A stretch of 64,000 nt of DNA from Photorhabdus caribbeanensis. GTDB taxonomy: Bacteria > Pseudomonadota > Gammaproteobacteria > Enterobacterales > Enterobacteriaceae. Location of the stretch: assembly GCF_018448885.1 (NCBI RefSeq), contig NZ_RCWB01000002.1, positions 224,798 through 288,797 of the forward strand, in the 5' to 3' direction. A program made the position numbers and the translations under genes. Under the pieces are notes generated by a model. That model searched no databases. It saw only the letters and a list, made by a program, of their open reading frames with translations, and was not told the origin of the DNA. Positions 1-10,684 of this stretch are shown piece by piece. How positions within the stretch are numbered: position 1 is the stretch's first letter; the number at the start of each line of letters is the position of its first letter.

Positions 1-10
1 TTTTGATTCA
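1..10 (-). CDS. Possible 5' end of a gene leaving the window
   Basis: An ATG on the minus strand at 10 is preceded, in gene orientation, by an AGGA ribosome-binding site about six bases upstream. Only three codons lie in the window, so the product cannot be named. The upstream DNA at 67-82 shares a 16-base exact match with DNA just upstream of phlB (52557-52572), which hints that a second two-partner-secretion gene could start here. That is inference only. Confidence 0.3.
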
Positions 11-640
11 TATTATTTTCCTAATGATGGTGATATTGGATTGACCTTTTTACCCACAAGGGAATCTATGCCATAAAACCTATCCTTTGTGGGTTAAGCT
101 GAATTTATATTGCAACTTAGAGAGAGGTTATCGGCTAATAACTTTAGGTTAATACTAAATTGATTTTTTGGTAGTTGGTTTTGGATTATTTTTTATCGAT
201 AAGTGATGAAGGTTAAAATTATGAGGCTTGAACGACGGAATTTAGAGGCAATGTACATCTTTATGGCTATTGATTAATACATGAATATGTAACCTACTTT
301 ACTAAGTAATAATTGTAAAGCAAAGAGTAAAAATCACTAGGGTGATGGTTGTAATATTTTTCCCCAAATTGTTTGGTGGAATTGTTTTATTTTGATTTTT
401 ATTTGAAGGTTTATTTTGGTAATGACAGAGGGCGATGAAATTAAAAATTAATATGTGATAGGCTGAGTCATTATATTTGGTTGAATCATTGATTAATAGT
501 TCACAATAACAAAATAATACTTAATAGATTCGCTAATAATATCTCCATACGCTTTGTCGTTAAATCTTCTCTATCCTAATTTTTGCTTATTTGTCTGCAA
601 GACTGCAAATTAGCTAAAGCCATTAGCTTCCATTCACACT
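11..640. other. AT-rich intergenic stretch with an antitoxin-gene relic
   Basis: No intact gene is visible. At about 222-276 on the plus strand lies a short decayed copy of the start of the 84-residue antitoxin genes found at 1457 and 2998. ATGAGGCTTGAAC is kept, then a shortened match to the next codons ends in an early stop. The rest is AT-rich DNA without recognisable repeats or RNA genes. Confidence 0.5.
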
Positions 641-850
641 TCATGATATCCCCTTACGTAGAGCTGCTTTCTTGGCAGCAAATAGTGCTTTAGCCTCCCC
701 ATAAGGAACGTTGGGGTAGGGATCGTCGAGGGCGGCCTGAACCTGCTTACGGAACCATGCATCATAGGTAGCTGCTTTATGTACCCGTTTCTGCGCTTCC
801 GCACAGTCCGGCCGGTTTAGTGTGGAATTATTAATTATCTTTGTTACCAT
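641..850 (-). CDS. StbD-like antitoxin (stability determinant family), orphan
   Basis: This 69-residue protein has the pattern of the plasmid 'stability determinant' antitoxins: a central YDAWFRKQVQAALDDP segment, then a PxVPxxEAKALFAAKKAAL helix. Such antitoxins are normally followed by a RelE/ParE-type toxin gene, but none lies downstream on the minus strand before the window edge region, so this copy looks orphaned. The upstream AGGAGAACG box fits the start. The DNA just upstream runs straight into the first ligB-leader repeat. A second copy of the 3' half survives at 3897-3981, cut by a group II intron fragment. Family assignment is by pattern recognition. Confidence 0.6.
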   Translation of the reverse strand: MVTKIINNSTLNRPDCAEAQKRVHKAATYDAWFRKQVQAALDDPYPNVPYGEAKALFAAKKAALRKGIS

Positions 851-887
851 AAACGTTCTCCTGAGTTATTGTATGGCAAGTATTTAG

Positions 888-1223
<336 letters not shown>

Positions 1224-1456
1224 GGTGATATATTCAGAGGCTATGATCTTTCGATTACTAACCCGTAATTAGATGAATGTGTTAGAAATAGTGTAAGAAA
1301 AATAAAGTAATGAACAAAAAAGAGGTTGTCCGGGGTAAGAATGGAATTTACACTGCATTCTATGGTGTATAATTTATCAACAGTTATTGCCTTAATATCA
1401 TTAAGTTAATTTTATTCTGTCATAAGTTTGTGGTGCAAATTACAGGGGGTACAGTG

Positions 1457-1711
1457 ATGAGGCTTGAACTGCAAAATTTAGATGAAATGTCACCGGCGCA
1501 AGAGCAGACTTTTATGACCATCTTCGATGCTCAATTGGCAAATGACGATGGTTCAGAGGCGTGCTCTCACCTCAATTCTGGTGAACCAATTTATTATGCG
1601 GAGTTTGACACTCTAGCAGGGATGGTTATTAAGGAATACCCAGGTGGCCGTAAAGAATTGGTGAGTTTTATGAGTGGTACCGAGCAGGTAGTTGAGGTTT
1701 TGGAAGCATGA
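1457..1711 (+). CDS. Antitoxin-like partner of a zeta-type toxin (copy 1)
   Basis: This 84-residue acidic protein is nearly identical to the one at 2998-3252. The start ATG at 1457 has an AGGGGG box seven bases upstream, and the paralogue supports it. It ends by overlapping the start of a zeta-like toxin gene (ATG at 1709), the usual tight coupling of a two-gene toxin-antitoxin operon. I do not recognise a named antitoxin family; the role is inferred from position. It survives here although its toxin is broken, the order of loss expected when the antitoxin protects. Confidence 0.6.
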   Translation: MRLELQNLDEMSPAQEQTFMTIFDAQLANDDGSEACSHLNSGEPIYYAEFDTLAGMVIKEYPGGRKELVSFMSGTEQVVEVLEA

Positions 1712-1880
1712 CGCATCGGCCTCAGCTATGGGTTATTGCGGGGCCTAATGGAGCGGGCAATCGATACTGGTTCGACGTCATCTAACTGGCAAGGTTCCTG
1801 TAGTAAATTCCGATGATATAGAAAGAGAATTCACTCTGCATAATCTATCGTTGAAAGACGCGGATGTATCTGGTTGTTAT
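1709..1880 (+). pseudogene. Zeta-like toxin remnant, frameshifted inside the P-loop
   Basis: The sequence follows the intact toxin at 3249 codon by codon through WVIAGPNGAGK. A one-base deletion there destroys the Walker A GKS codons and shifts the frame to a stop about nine codons later. DNA homology continues to about 1880 (through the PVVNPDD-equivalent codons) and then ends, so the gene is also 3'-truncated. The missing base is clear from alignment with 3289-3310. Confidence 0.85.
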
Positions 1881-1933
1881 AAAAGAAAACAAATATGAAA
1901 AACACCCGAAGATGCTTTTCTATATCGTTTGGA

Positions 1934-2212
1934 TTAAATTGTTTTGAAGCCAAAATGCAGTTCACAATTGCAAGCTTTGGCGTAGTTCAATAGTGTCTTA
2001 AGTGTTGGGTTTCCATTTCCTTTTTCAAGCCTGGAAATATTCGCTTCTTTTGTTCCCATACGCTGTGCAACTTGGTTTTGCGTTAGACCAGCAGCATGCC
2101 GCATGCGTAATAGAGTATTAATTAGCTCGAATTCTGGTTCTAGCGCATCATACTCAGCTTTTACATCTGGGTTAGCTAATGCTTTGGATTTTAGAGACTT
2201 TAAGCTACTCAT
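1934..2212 (-). CDS. higA: HigA-type XRE antitoxin
   Basis: This 92-residue protein has a canonical helix-turn-helix in its C-terminal half (AAGLTQNQVAQRMGT, then NISRLEKGNGNPTLKTLLNYA). This is the XRE/HigA antitoxin layout. It starts inside the toxin stop (4-base ATGA-type overlap at 2209-2212), the reversed toxin-first order typical of higBA. It is expected to bind the toxin and repress the operon through the inverted repeat at 2546-2569. Function is from family knowledge plus context. Confidence 0.85.
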   Translation of the reverse strand: MSSLKSLKSKALANPDVKAEYDALEPEFELINTLLRMRHAAGLTQNQVAQRMGTKEANISRLEKGNGNPTLKTLLNYAKACNCELHFGFKTI

Positions 2213-2529
2213 TTTGTAACCTCTTTCATTCGTTCATAAGCGAGATCAAGATCCTTTTTAGATATCTTCTGGTTTTTCTTAATAAATGCATGAAGGACAA
2301 TGATGTTTGAACCTTGTAGATAGCAAAACAATCCGCGTCCAATACCTTCTTGTGCTTTGGCTCGAATCTCGAATAGACCTTTTCCCATTGACTTAGTGCG
2401 CGGCTCTCCAAGATTAGCACCATATTCTTCAATAAGTTCAAGCAGTTTTAGCATACGAGCCTGAATTCTGGGTGGCATATTGAGGATCGCATCCTCGACA
2501 CCATCATAGAGCTCAATGTTCCAGTTCAT
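2209..2529 (-). CDS. higB: HigB/RelE-type toxin (phage Gp49-like)
   Basis: This 106-residue protein has the phage-derived Gp49-like/HigB pattern: PPRIQARMLKLLELIEEYG, then EIRAKAQEGIGRGLFCY and VLHAFIKKNQKI. Known members are ribosome-associated mRNA interferases. The ATG at 2529 (MNWNIELYDG) is chosen over a TTG two codons upstream. It is co-transcribed with the downstream XRE antitoxin, which it overlaps. No degradation is visible, so the module may be active. Confidence 0.85.
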   Translation of the reverse strand: MNWNIELYDGVEDAILNMPPRIQARMLKLLELIEEYGANLGEPRTKSMGKGLFEIRAKAQEGIGRGLFCYLQGSNIIVLHAFIKKNQKISKKDLDLAYERMKEVTK

Positions 2530-2545
2530 ATTCAATATTGCCCTA

Positions 2546-2569
2546 AAGCTTATCTTATATGATAAGCTT
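2546..2569. promoter_or_regulatory. Inverted-repeat operator of higBA
   Basis: A perfect 9-bp inverted repeat, AAGCTTATC-6 bp-GATAAGCTT, lies 17 bases upstream of the higB start. Its position and symmetry fit the autoregulatory operator of an XRE antitoxin. Confidence 0.6.
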
Positions 2570-2639
2570 ATGAGTTGCCAAACCTCTGTTTTCGATGAAA
2601 ACCACAGGGGTGGGAGTTGTTATGGCAACCCTGAACTAA

Positions 2640-2840
<201 letters not shown>

Positions 2841-2997
2841 TAGTCACATGGATGTATCAGAAAAGAGTTGTCCTGGGTGGGAATGGAATTTACACTGCAT
2901 ACTATGGTGTGTAATTTATCTACAGTTGTTACCTTTATATTCATTAGTTAATTTTATTTGTCATAAGTTTGTGGCGCAAATTACAGGGGTTACAGCG

Positions 2998-3252
2998 ATG
3001 AGGCTTGAACTGCAAAATTTGGATGAAATGTCACCGGCGCAAGAGCGCGCTTTTATGGCTATCTTTGATGCTCAATTGGCAAATGACGATGGTTCAGAGG
3101 CGCGTGCTCACCTTAATTCTGGTGAACCAATTTATTATGCGGAGTTTAACACTCCAGCAGGGATGGTGATTAAGGAATATCCAGGCGGCCGTAGGGAGCT
3201 GGTTAGTTTTATGAGTGGTACCGAGGAGGTAGTTGAGGTTTTGGAAGAGTGA
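2998..3252 (+). CDS. Antitoxin-like partner of zeta-type toxin (copy 2)
   Basis: 84 residues, beginning MRLELQNLDEMSPAQE and containing GMVIKEYPGGRRELVSF. The start ATG at 2998 has an AGGGGT box seven bases upstream; a longer frame upstream lacks a paralogous start. It overlaps the toxin start by four bases (GTGA at 3249-3252), implying translational coupling. It is small, acidic and placed first, consistent with an antitoxin, though I know no named family for it. The near-identical copy at 1457 shows a recent module duplication. Confidence 0.65.
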   Translation: MRLELQNLDEMSPAQERAFMAIFDAQLANDDGSEARAHLNSGEPIYYAEFNTPAGMVIKEYPGGRRELVSFMSGTEEVVEVLEE

Positions 3253-3851
3253 CGCATCGGCCTCAGCTATGGGTTATTGCAGGACCTAATGGAGCTGGCA
3301 AATCGACACTGGTTCGACGTCATCTAACTGGCAAGGTTCCTGTAGTAAATCCCGATGATATAGCACGAGAACTCAGCCCGCATAATCCATCACTGAAAAA
3401 TGCGGAAGCGGGTCGGTTAGCTATCAAACAACGAGCGGTTTTTCTCCAAGAATGCCGCTCATTTGCTGTCGAGACGACTCTCACGGGTAAAGGAGAAATT
3501 AAGCTGATGGAGCTGGCTGTTAGTGCCGGTTACAAGGTTAACTTTATTTTCGTCGGTGTTCATGATGTGGGTTTGTCTGCCGCACGAGTGGCGCTTCGTG
3601 TAAGAGCGGGAGGGCATAATGTGCCAGTTGTCGATATATTCAGGCGCTATGATCGTTCTATAATTAACCTACCGCTGGCTATGAATATATCAGATAGGGT
3701 CTGGATTTTTGATAATAGCAATAAGCGCAGGCAGCTATTGTTGGCTCGGGACCGTGACAGAGTGAAGCAATTGGCCAGTTATTTACCTGAATGGTTTAGG
3801 CGTGCAGCCAGTAACGAAATCATTTCTGCTCAGAAATTAAAAAAATCGTAA
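3249..3851 (+). CDS. Zeta-like toxin / P-loop kinase
   Basis: 200 residues. The N-terminus has a Walker A motif GPNGAGKST (about residues 12-20), followed by NPDDIARELS and a VETTLTGKG segment (about residues 76-84), the signature order of zeta-toxin-type kinases. Zeta toxins of this class phosphorylate UDP-N-acetyl sugars or related substrates; the substrate here is unknown. The GTG start overlaps the upstream antitoxin stop. The gene is complete, in contrast to the copy at 1709. It could also be a generic AAA ATPase annotated near zeta toxins. Confidence 0.75.
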   Translation: MTHRPQLWVIAGPNGAGKSTLVRRHLTGKVPVVNPDDIARELSPHNPSLKNAEAGRLAIKQRAVFLQECRSFAVETTLTGKGEIKLMELAVSAGYKVNFIFVGVHDVGLSAARVALRVRAGGHNVPVVDIFRRYDRSIINLPLAMNISDRVWIFDNSNKRRQLLLARDRDRVKQLASYLPEWFRRAASNEIISAQKLKKS

Positions 3852-3896
3852 TAGCCTCACGATCAGCTAGAGCCATTGGCTTCCATTCCAACTCTA

Positions 3897-3981
3897 TTAT
3901 ATCCCCTTAAGTAGGGCTGCTTTTTTGGCTGCAAACCGTGCTTTAATTTCCTCATGAGGAACGCAGGGGTGGGGATCATCG
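3897..3981 (-). pseudogene. 3' remnant of a StbD-like antitoxin gene
   Basis: Reading the minus strand gives LDDPHPCVPHEEIKARFAAKK followed by a short tail and TAA, clearly homologous to the C-terminal half of the protein at 641-850. Homology ends abruptly at about 3981, exactly where group II intron 3' sequence begins. The gene was therefore split by an intron and its 5' half is lost. Confidence 0.8.
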
Positions 3982-4484
3982 AGTCGAGTAGCCCGAGGGG
4001 ATCTCACCCGCAGGCCCTCACGCAACCGGACATGAATCTCTCGATTCATCCGGCTCCTATCGTCCAGTCATACCAGCATGAGTAATCGGGCAATGAGCGA
4101 ATAGACTAGGCCACCGAGCGACTACACGCTTTAGCCATGCCGTTGCCCGTGAAGCGCTACCCAGCCGTTTATATTTCCGTTTTGCCCATCGCACAAGAGC
4201 ATAGTTCAGTTGATCCAAAACCGGAGCAAGCTTCGATCTATAAAATTTGCCATAGTAGTTGATCCAACCCCGTAAAACAGGGTTGAGACTATTAGCCAGT
4301 TCCTTGATCGATAACTGTGTCCATCGGTGCGTTTTCCATCTTCGAATTTTCTCCCGCATCGCCTTAGCTGCTTTCACACTGACAGCAGGTAGAAAGCTGA
4401 GGAACAGCGTAAATCCGTCATAAAGACGGTGGCGGCCTGAGAAGTGGGAAGCCTCGCCGTTTTTACGGCGGGGAGCAGTCACAG

Positions 4485-4485
<1 letters not shown>
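3982..4485 (-). mobile_element. Group II intron 3' fragment
   Basis: Minus strand: the maturase 3' end (4057-4482) is followed directly by a domain V hairpin at 4024-4056 (GAGCCGGATG ... CATGTCCGGTT) and a domain VI-like segment ending near ACTCGA at 3982. The intron 5' part, including the ribozyme core and reverse-transcriptase region, is absent; the fragment joins ligB-leader repeat 3 at about 4485. It therefore cannot splice or move by itself. Confidence 0.85.
4057..4482 (-). pseudogene. ltrA: Group II intron maturase, C-terminal fragment
   Basis: 141 residues matching only the maturase (domain X) end of LtrA-type reverse transcriptases. Visible markers are IKELANSLNPVLRGWINYYGKF, a hallmark of the GIIM domain, and RLGSASRATAWLKRV. 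The reverse-transcriptase domain with YxDD is missing. Its TAG stop abuts domain V, the normal arrangement. The apparent ATG at 4482 lies in the joined sequence and need not be a real start. Confidence 0.85.
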
Positions 4486-4820
<335 letters not shown>

Positions 4821-4871
4821 TCCGCACGGAGGGGTCTGACGGTTCTAGTTATCTTTCTTCTCTTTGCGGGT

Positions 4872-5195
4872 TCAGGTGTTCGTTATGATGGCATCGAGGG
4901 CTGAGATAATTTCATTTCTGGATGAGGCTACGTTGCATACAAAATCTGATTTGTTGATTTTTTTTGCATCCAGAAACGTTATTGCCGGTGTAAATATATA
5001 ATAACTATTATTATTAATGACCACCTGAGGGGTGATTCTTTTCTGGTTGAGGCTAATGTCATTTTTAGATGCCAGAGGGACAATAATCCTTGTTGTTAAA
5101 TCATCAAAATAATCATTCTGGATAATAAGGTAAAACGGCCAAAGCCTGTTTGTTTTGGCCGATGGATTACGATACACATCAAATTGCTGTGGCAT
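4872..5195 (-). CDS. ccdB: CcdB-type toxin
   Basis: 107 residues with the CcdB fold signature: MPQQFDVYRNPSAKTN at the start, then PFYLIIQNDYFDDLTTRIIVPL and a conserved FTPAITFLDAK segment. CcdB poisons the DNA gyrase A subunit. It starts one base inside the ccdA stop (TAATG at 5195), the standard coupled arrangement. Length is close to the usual 101 residues. The C-terminal helix ends IISALDAIITNT rather than the classical W-G-I end, so potency cannot be judged from sequence. Confidence 0.9.
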   Translation of the reverse strand: MPQQFDVYRNPSAKTNRLWPFYLIIQNDYFDDLTTRIIVPLASKNDISLNQKRITPQVVINNNSYYIFTPAITFLDAKKINKSDFVCNVASSRNEIISALDAIITNT

Positions 5196-5455
5196 TACAG
5201 GCTCCCGAAAAATTCATCGTCTGTGAGCATTCCAGCTTTCGCCATGAATATGTTCATAGCCTGCATATCTTCTTTCTCTTTCTCTCTCTCATCCTGTTTA
5301 GCTTTTATAGCCTGAGCCAGAAGGATATCTAGTGTTGCTGAGAGATTCATGTCCATACTATGAGCTTTATCGACCAGTGAAGCCGTCAGGTACACGTTGG
5401 TGCTTCTTTTGGTGCTTCTTTTGGTGTTGTTACGGGGAGAGGTAACGGTATTCAT
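5195..5455 (-). CDS. ccdA: CcdA-type antitoxin
   Basis: 86 residues. The N-terminal ribbon-helix-helix region is STNVYLTASLVDKAHSMDMN, and the C-terminal toxin-binding tail is AMNIFMAKAGMLTDDEFFGSL, where F near the end is typical of CcdA. The start ATG at 5455 has an AGGAG box eight bases upstream; a longer upstream frame lacks one. A serine/threonine/arginine-rich NTKRSTKRST repeat precedes the DNA-binding strand. It is first in the ccdAB operon and probably represses it. Confidence 0.88.
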   Translation of the reverse strand: MNTVTSPRNNTKRSTKRSTNVYLTASLVDKAHSMDMNLSATLDILLAQAIKAKQDEREKEKEDMQAMNIFMAKAGMLTDDEFFGSL

Positions 5456-5467
5456 GGTATTTACTCC

Positions 5468-5489
5468 TATGCGCAAAGGTATGCGCATA
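5468..5489. promoter_or_regulatory. Candidate ccdAB operator
   Basis: Two direct copies of TATGCGCA (5468-5475 and 5480-5487), the second part of the palindrome TATGCGCATA, lie just upstream of the ccdA ribosome-binding site. Spacing and position fit an autoregulatory ribbon-helix-helix operator. Confidence 0.45.
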
Positions 5490-5544
5490 AGTATGATGGG
5501 TGACGGAAAAACAATCAAGTATCCTGCTTCTTGAAAGACTTAGA

Positions 5545-8103
<2,559 letters not shown>

Positions 8104-8237
8104 AGATTATTCGATGCGTATAACGTAAAAAGGTAAGAGTAATGTCGAAGTGGTAAAGTCTCGACTGAAATTTTTTAGTTCTATCCATTTCGGATTAATA
8201 TTATTTATCCGAAAAGACCCGATGTAAGGATAATAAA

Positions 8238-9527
8238 ATGGCCTTTCAGGAACGGCAAATCACGTTTGATAATCGCAGCCACCAGCTTACCAATATTAAT
8301 GTCTGGACGCCAGACAGCCAGTGGTTAGTTTATGATGTTCGCCCTCATGGCGCTTCTTTTACCGGTTTAACGATAGAAAAAATTCATGTACACAGTGGCA
8401 AAACAGAAATTATCTATCAGGCTAAAGAGGGGGCTCATGTTGGCGTGGTGACAGTCAGCCCAACAGAACCTGTCCGCTATGCGTTTATTCACGGGCCTGA
8501 ATGCCCAGATGAGCAATGGCATTACGATTTTCATCACCGGCGAGGGGTAATTGTCAGTGAAGATTTACCGGGAAAAGCGGTTACGCTGGATGCAATGGAT
8601 ATTACTGCCCCTTATACACCGGGCGCATTGCGCGGAGGCAGCCACGTTCATGTATTCAGCCCGGATGGCAGTCGTTTGAGTTTTACTTATAACGACCATG
8701 TTATGCATGAACTTGATCCAGCGCGGGATTTACGCAATATCGCTGTTGCTGTGCCCCTCAAATCAGTTAAACCACCTAAACACCATCCCCGTGAATATGA
8801 TGGCAGCCATTTCTCCGTTGTCGTCAGTAGTACCACTTTTCAGCCGCAGCCAGGTAGTGATGAGATTAACCGTGCCTATGAAGAGTGTTGGGTAGGTCAA
8901 GCAGGATATCGTAAAGCGGATGGAAATTGGCAGCGTTGGGCGTTGGCATTTATTGGCGATACTATTTCTGCAACCGGGGAAAAAGTACCAGAAGTCTATA
9001 TCGTTGATCTACCTGAACAGGATGCTGATTATGCAATAGCAGGGGAAAAACCATTGCAAGGTACGGAAACGACATTACCTGCACCGTCGGTTAATATCAT
9101 GCAGCGTCGTCTGACATTGACCAATCATAAGCGTTGGCCGGGGGTAGTGAATAATCCACGCCACTGGTTGCGGGCTTCACCGGATGGTGAGCAGATTGGT
9201 TTTCTGATGAAAGATGACAATGGCATTGTGCAACTGTGGATAATATCGCCAAATGGTGGTGAACCTCGTCAAGTCACTCAGAGCCATTGTGATATTCAAT
9301 CCGCTTTTAGTTGGGAAAATAGAGGGCGGTTTGTTGCTTTCATTTGCGATAACAGCGTGATGTTGTGTGATGTAAACAATGGTCAAATGCAGCGTTTAAC
9401 AAAGCGTACAGAAAAAGCGCCTGCCGCGGATGCCGTTGTGATTTCACCGGATAACCATCATGTTGCTTTTATGCGTGAAGTTGATGGCTATATGCAAATT
9501 TTCCTGGTGGAAACAGGACTGAAATAG
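8238..9527 (+). CDS. yidR: YidR, DUF3748 beta-propeller-like protein
   Basis: 429 residues. It begins AFQERQITFDNRSHQLTNI and contains TolB/WD-like repeat phrases (FSPDGSRLSFTYND, ASPDGEQIGFLMKDD, ISPDNHHVAFMREVDG), consistent with a propeller. No signal peptide is seen. The E. coli homologue has no firm function. The start ATG follows AAGGATAATAAA. It is followed by yidQ on the opposite strand, as in E. coli. Confidence 0.88.
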   Translation: MAFQERQITFDNRSHQLTNINVWTPDSQWLVYDVRPHGASFTGLTIEKIHVHSGKTEIIYQAKEGAHVGVVTVSPTEPVRYAFIHGPECPDEQWHYDFHHRRGVIVSEDLPGKAVTLDAMDITAPYTPGALRGGSHVHVFSPDGSRLSFTYNDHVMHELDPARDLRNIAVAVPLKSVKPPKHHPREYDGSHFSVVVSSTTFQPQPGSDEINRAYEECWVGQAGYRKADGNWQRWALAFIGDTISATGEKVPEVYIVDLPEQDADYAIAGEKPLQGTETTLPAPSVNIMQRRLTLTNHKRWPGVVNNPRHWLRASPDGEQIGFLMKDDNGIVQLWIISPNGGEPRQVTQSHCDIQSAFSWENRGRFVAFICDNSVMLCDVNNGQMQRLTKRTEKAPAADAVVISPDNHHVAFMREVDGYMQIFLVETGLK

Positions 9528-9533
9528 ATATAT

Positions 9534-9575
9534 TTGCCGCCAGTTCACGGCCTCTTCCTGCTGGTGGCAATAAAT
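9534..9575. terminator. Hairpin between yidR and yidQ
   Basis: TTGCCGCCAG (9534-9543) pairs with CTGGTGGCAA (9561-9570), with two G-T pairs and a 17-base loop. It lies between the convergent 3' ends of yidR and yidQ. No strong U-tract follows, so terminator function is tentative. Confidence 0.45.
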
Positions 9576-9595
9576 AAATCGAAACGGATTATCGA

Positions 9596-9916
9596 TTAAT
9601 TGTTTTTGGTTTGACTTTGTGCTTTTTCTATTTTTTCAATTCGCTCTTTTGGTGAATTTGCTGATTGATCTTCGTCAGATTTTATATAGTCATAAGGTAA
9701 TAAGAGAGTATCTAATAGCGCGGAAAAGGGCAGGTCAATTGCGAGTAGTGGTTTCATTACCCAACCTGTATCTTGGTCTTTTAACATTTCAATGTCAGTT
9801 TTAGTGCCGGGATAATAACCGCGGCTAGGCCCTGAATGTGTCATGATGCTGGTACACCCGCTGATTAACAGCCATCCTAATGTGACGCAAAATAGAATTA
9901 ATTTATTACTCTTCAT
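9596..9916 (-). CDS. yidQ: YidQ/YceK-family lipoprotein
   Basis: 106 residues with a lipoprotein signal peptide ending LLISGC (lipobox, cysteine at about residue 21). The conserved YceK/YidQ core follows: GYYPGTKTDIEMLKDQDTG and LLAIDLPFSALLDTLLLPYD. The C-terminus is charged and disordered-looking (AQSQTKNN). It should be an anchored outer-membrane or periplasmic small lipoprotein of unknown role. Confidence 0.88.
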   Translation of the reverse strand: MKSNKLILFCVTLGWLLISGCTSIMTHSGPSRGYYPGTKTDIEMLKDQDTGWVMKPLLAIDLPFSALLDTLLLPYDYIKSDEDQSANSPKERIEKIEKAQSQTKNN

Positions 9917-10625
9917 CGGTTCTATCGATCTCGTATGGCTAAGCCGCTGAAATAATTCGCCCTTGAGTGAGTTTGTTGGGTGATCTTTATTTCCCCAAAT
10001 TTATCCAAATCCCTTAACGAAGGGTTTTGACATCAATCACTATAATCACGTCACGCAACGTTGACCATAGCGTTGAGATCAAAAAGTCGTGAATTTTTTA
10101 TGTAACAGGATTTTTTTCTGTTTTTTAATCAATAAAAATAATGCAGGTCATCATAATAATTTGAATGGTCTATAACTTAAATAATTTTTAAGGCTAAAAC
10201 GATGTGACTTTTGTCTTAAGAACATTCTAAAGAGTGTTATGCTGCTTTCGGGGTAATAAGTCCTGATAGTTTGTGGGATTAACCACATAACAGCTATTTA
10301 ATTTCTGACAGAATCAATGAGCAAGCAGGACTAATTTCCCGGTTTTGGTAAGAGCAGCGGGTTATTCGTAATTTCACATAATGAGATTGTCTGAGATGAT
10401 CACTGTTCCAGATCACATAGTGATATAAATAGAGGCGCGCTTTTACTTTGATTGCCAGTAAACGAACAAAAACCCGCCTATTCAAGGCATTGGATTTAGA
10501 AATTTTTGATTGAATAGGGGCTGCTTAAGGAGAGTAGGCAAACAAGGAGTGTTTCTTTCCCTTCTTATGCACAAAGCATTCTACAAATTCTGAAAATAAT
10601 CATGTAAAGTCCTCGTTGTCATTTA
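9917..10625. other. 700-bp intergenic stretch, no gene
   Basis: No convincing coding frame. Two structured spots are visible. One is a near-palindrome, AACATTCTAAAGAGTGTT, at about 10224-10241. The other is an inverted repeat, CCTATTCAA (10477-10485) with TTGAATAGG (10510-10518). In E. coli yidQ is next to ibpAB, which are not here. A strong terminator at 10628-10661 closes the stretch on the plus strand. Confidence 0.5.
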
Positions 10626-10661
10626 GCTCCTGCATTTCCGAGCAGGAGCTTTTTTACTTTT
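10500..10661 (+). ncRNA. Candidate small RNA ending in a strong terminator
   Basis: A textbook plus-strand intrinsic terminator (AGCTCCTGC-loop-GCAGGAGCT, then TTTTTTA) sits at 10628-10661, yet there is no plus-strand gene for 1.1 kb upstream. An unannotated small RNA is the simplest reason. The 5' end is a guess; I see no confident promoter and do not recognise a known sRNA. Confidence 0.3.
10628..10661 (+). terminator. Intrinsic terminator, plus strand
   Basis: Nine-base stem AGCTCCTGC/GCAGGAGCT with an eight-base loop, followed by a T-run on the plus strand. Opposite orientation lacks a T-run, so it does not serve avtA well. Confidence 0.8.
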
Positions 10662-10684
10662 TTTACTATTGATTTCAGATGATT

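Noticed and set aside
10294..10485. 63-codon open frame on the minus strand
   Set aside because: No ribosome-binding site, no recognisable protein features, and lies in structured intergenic DNA.
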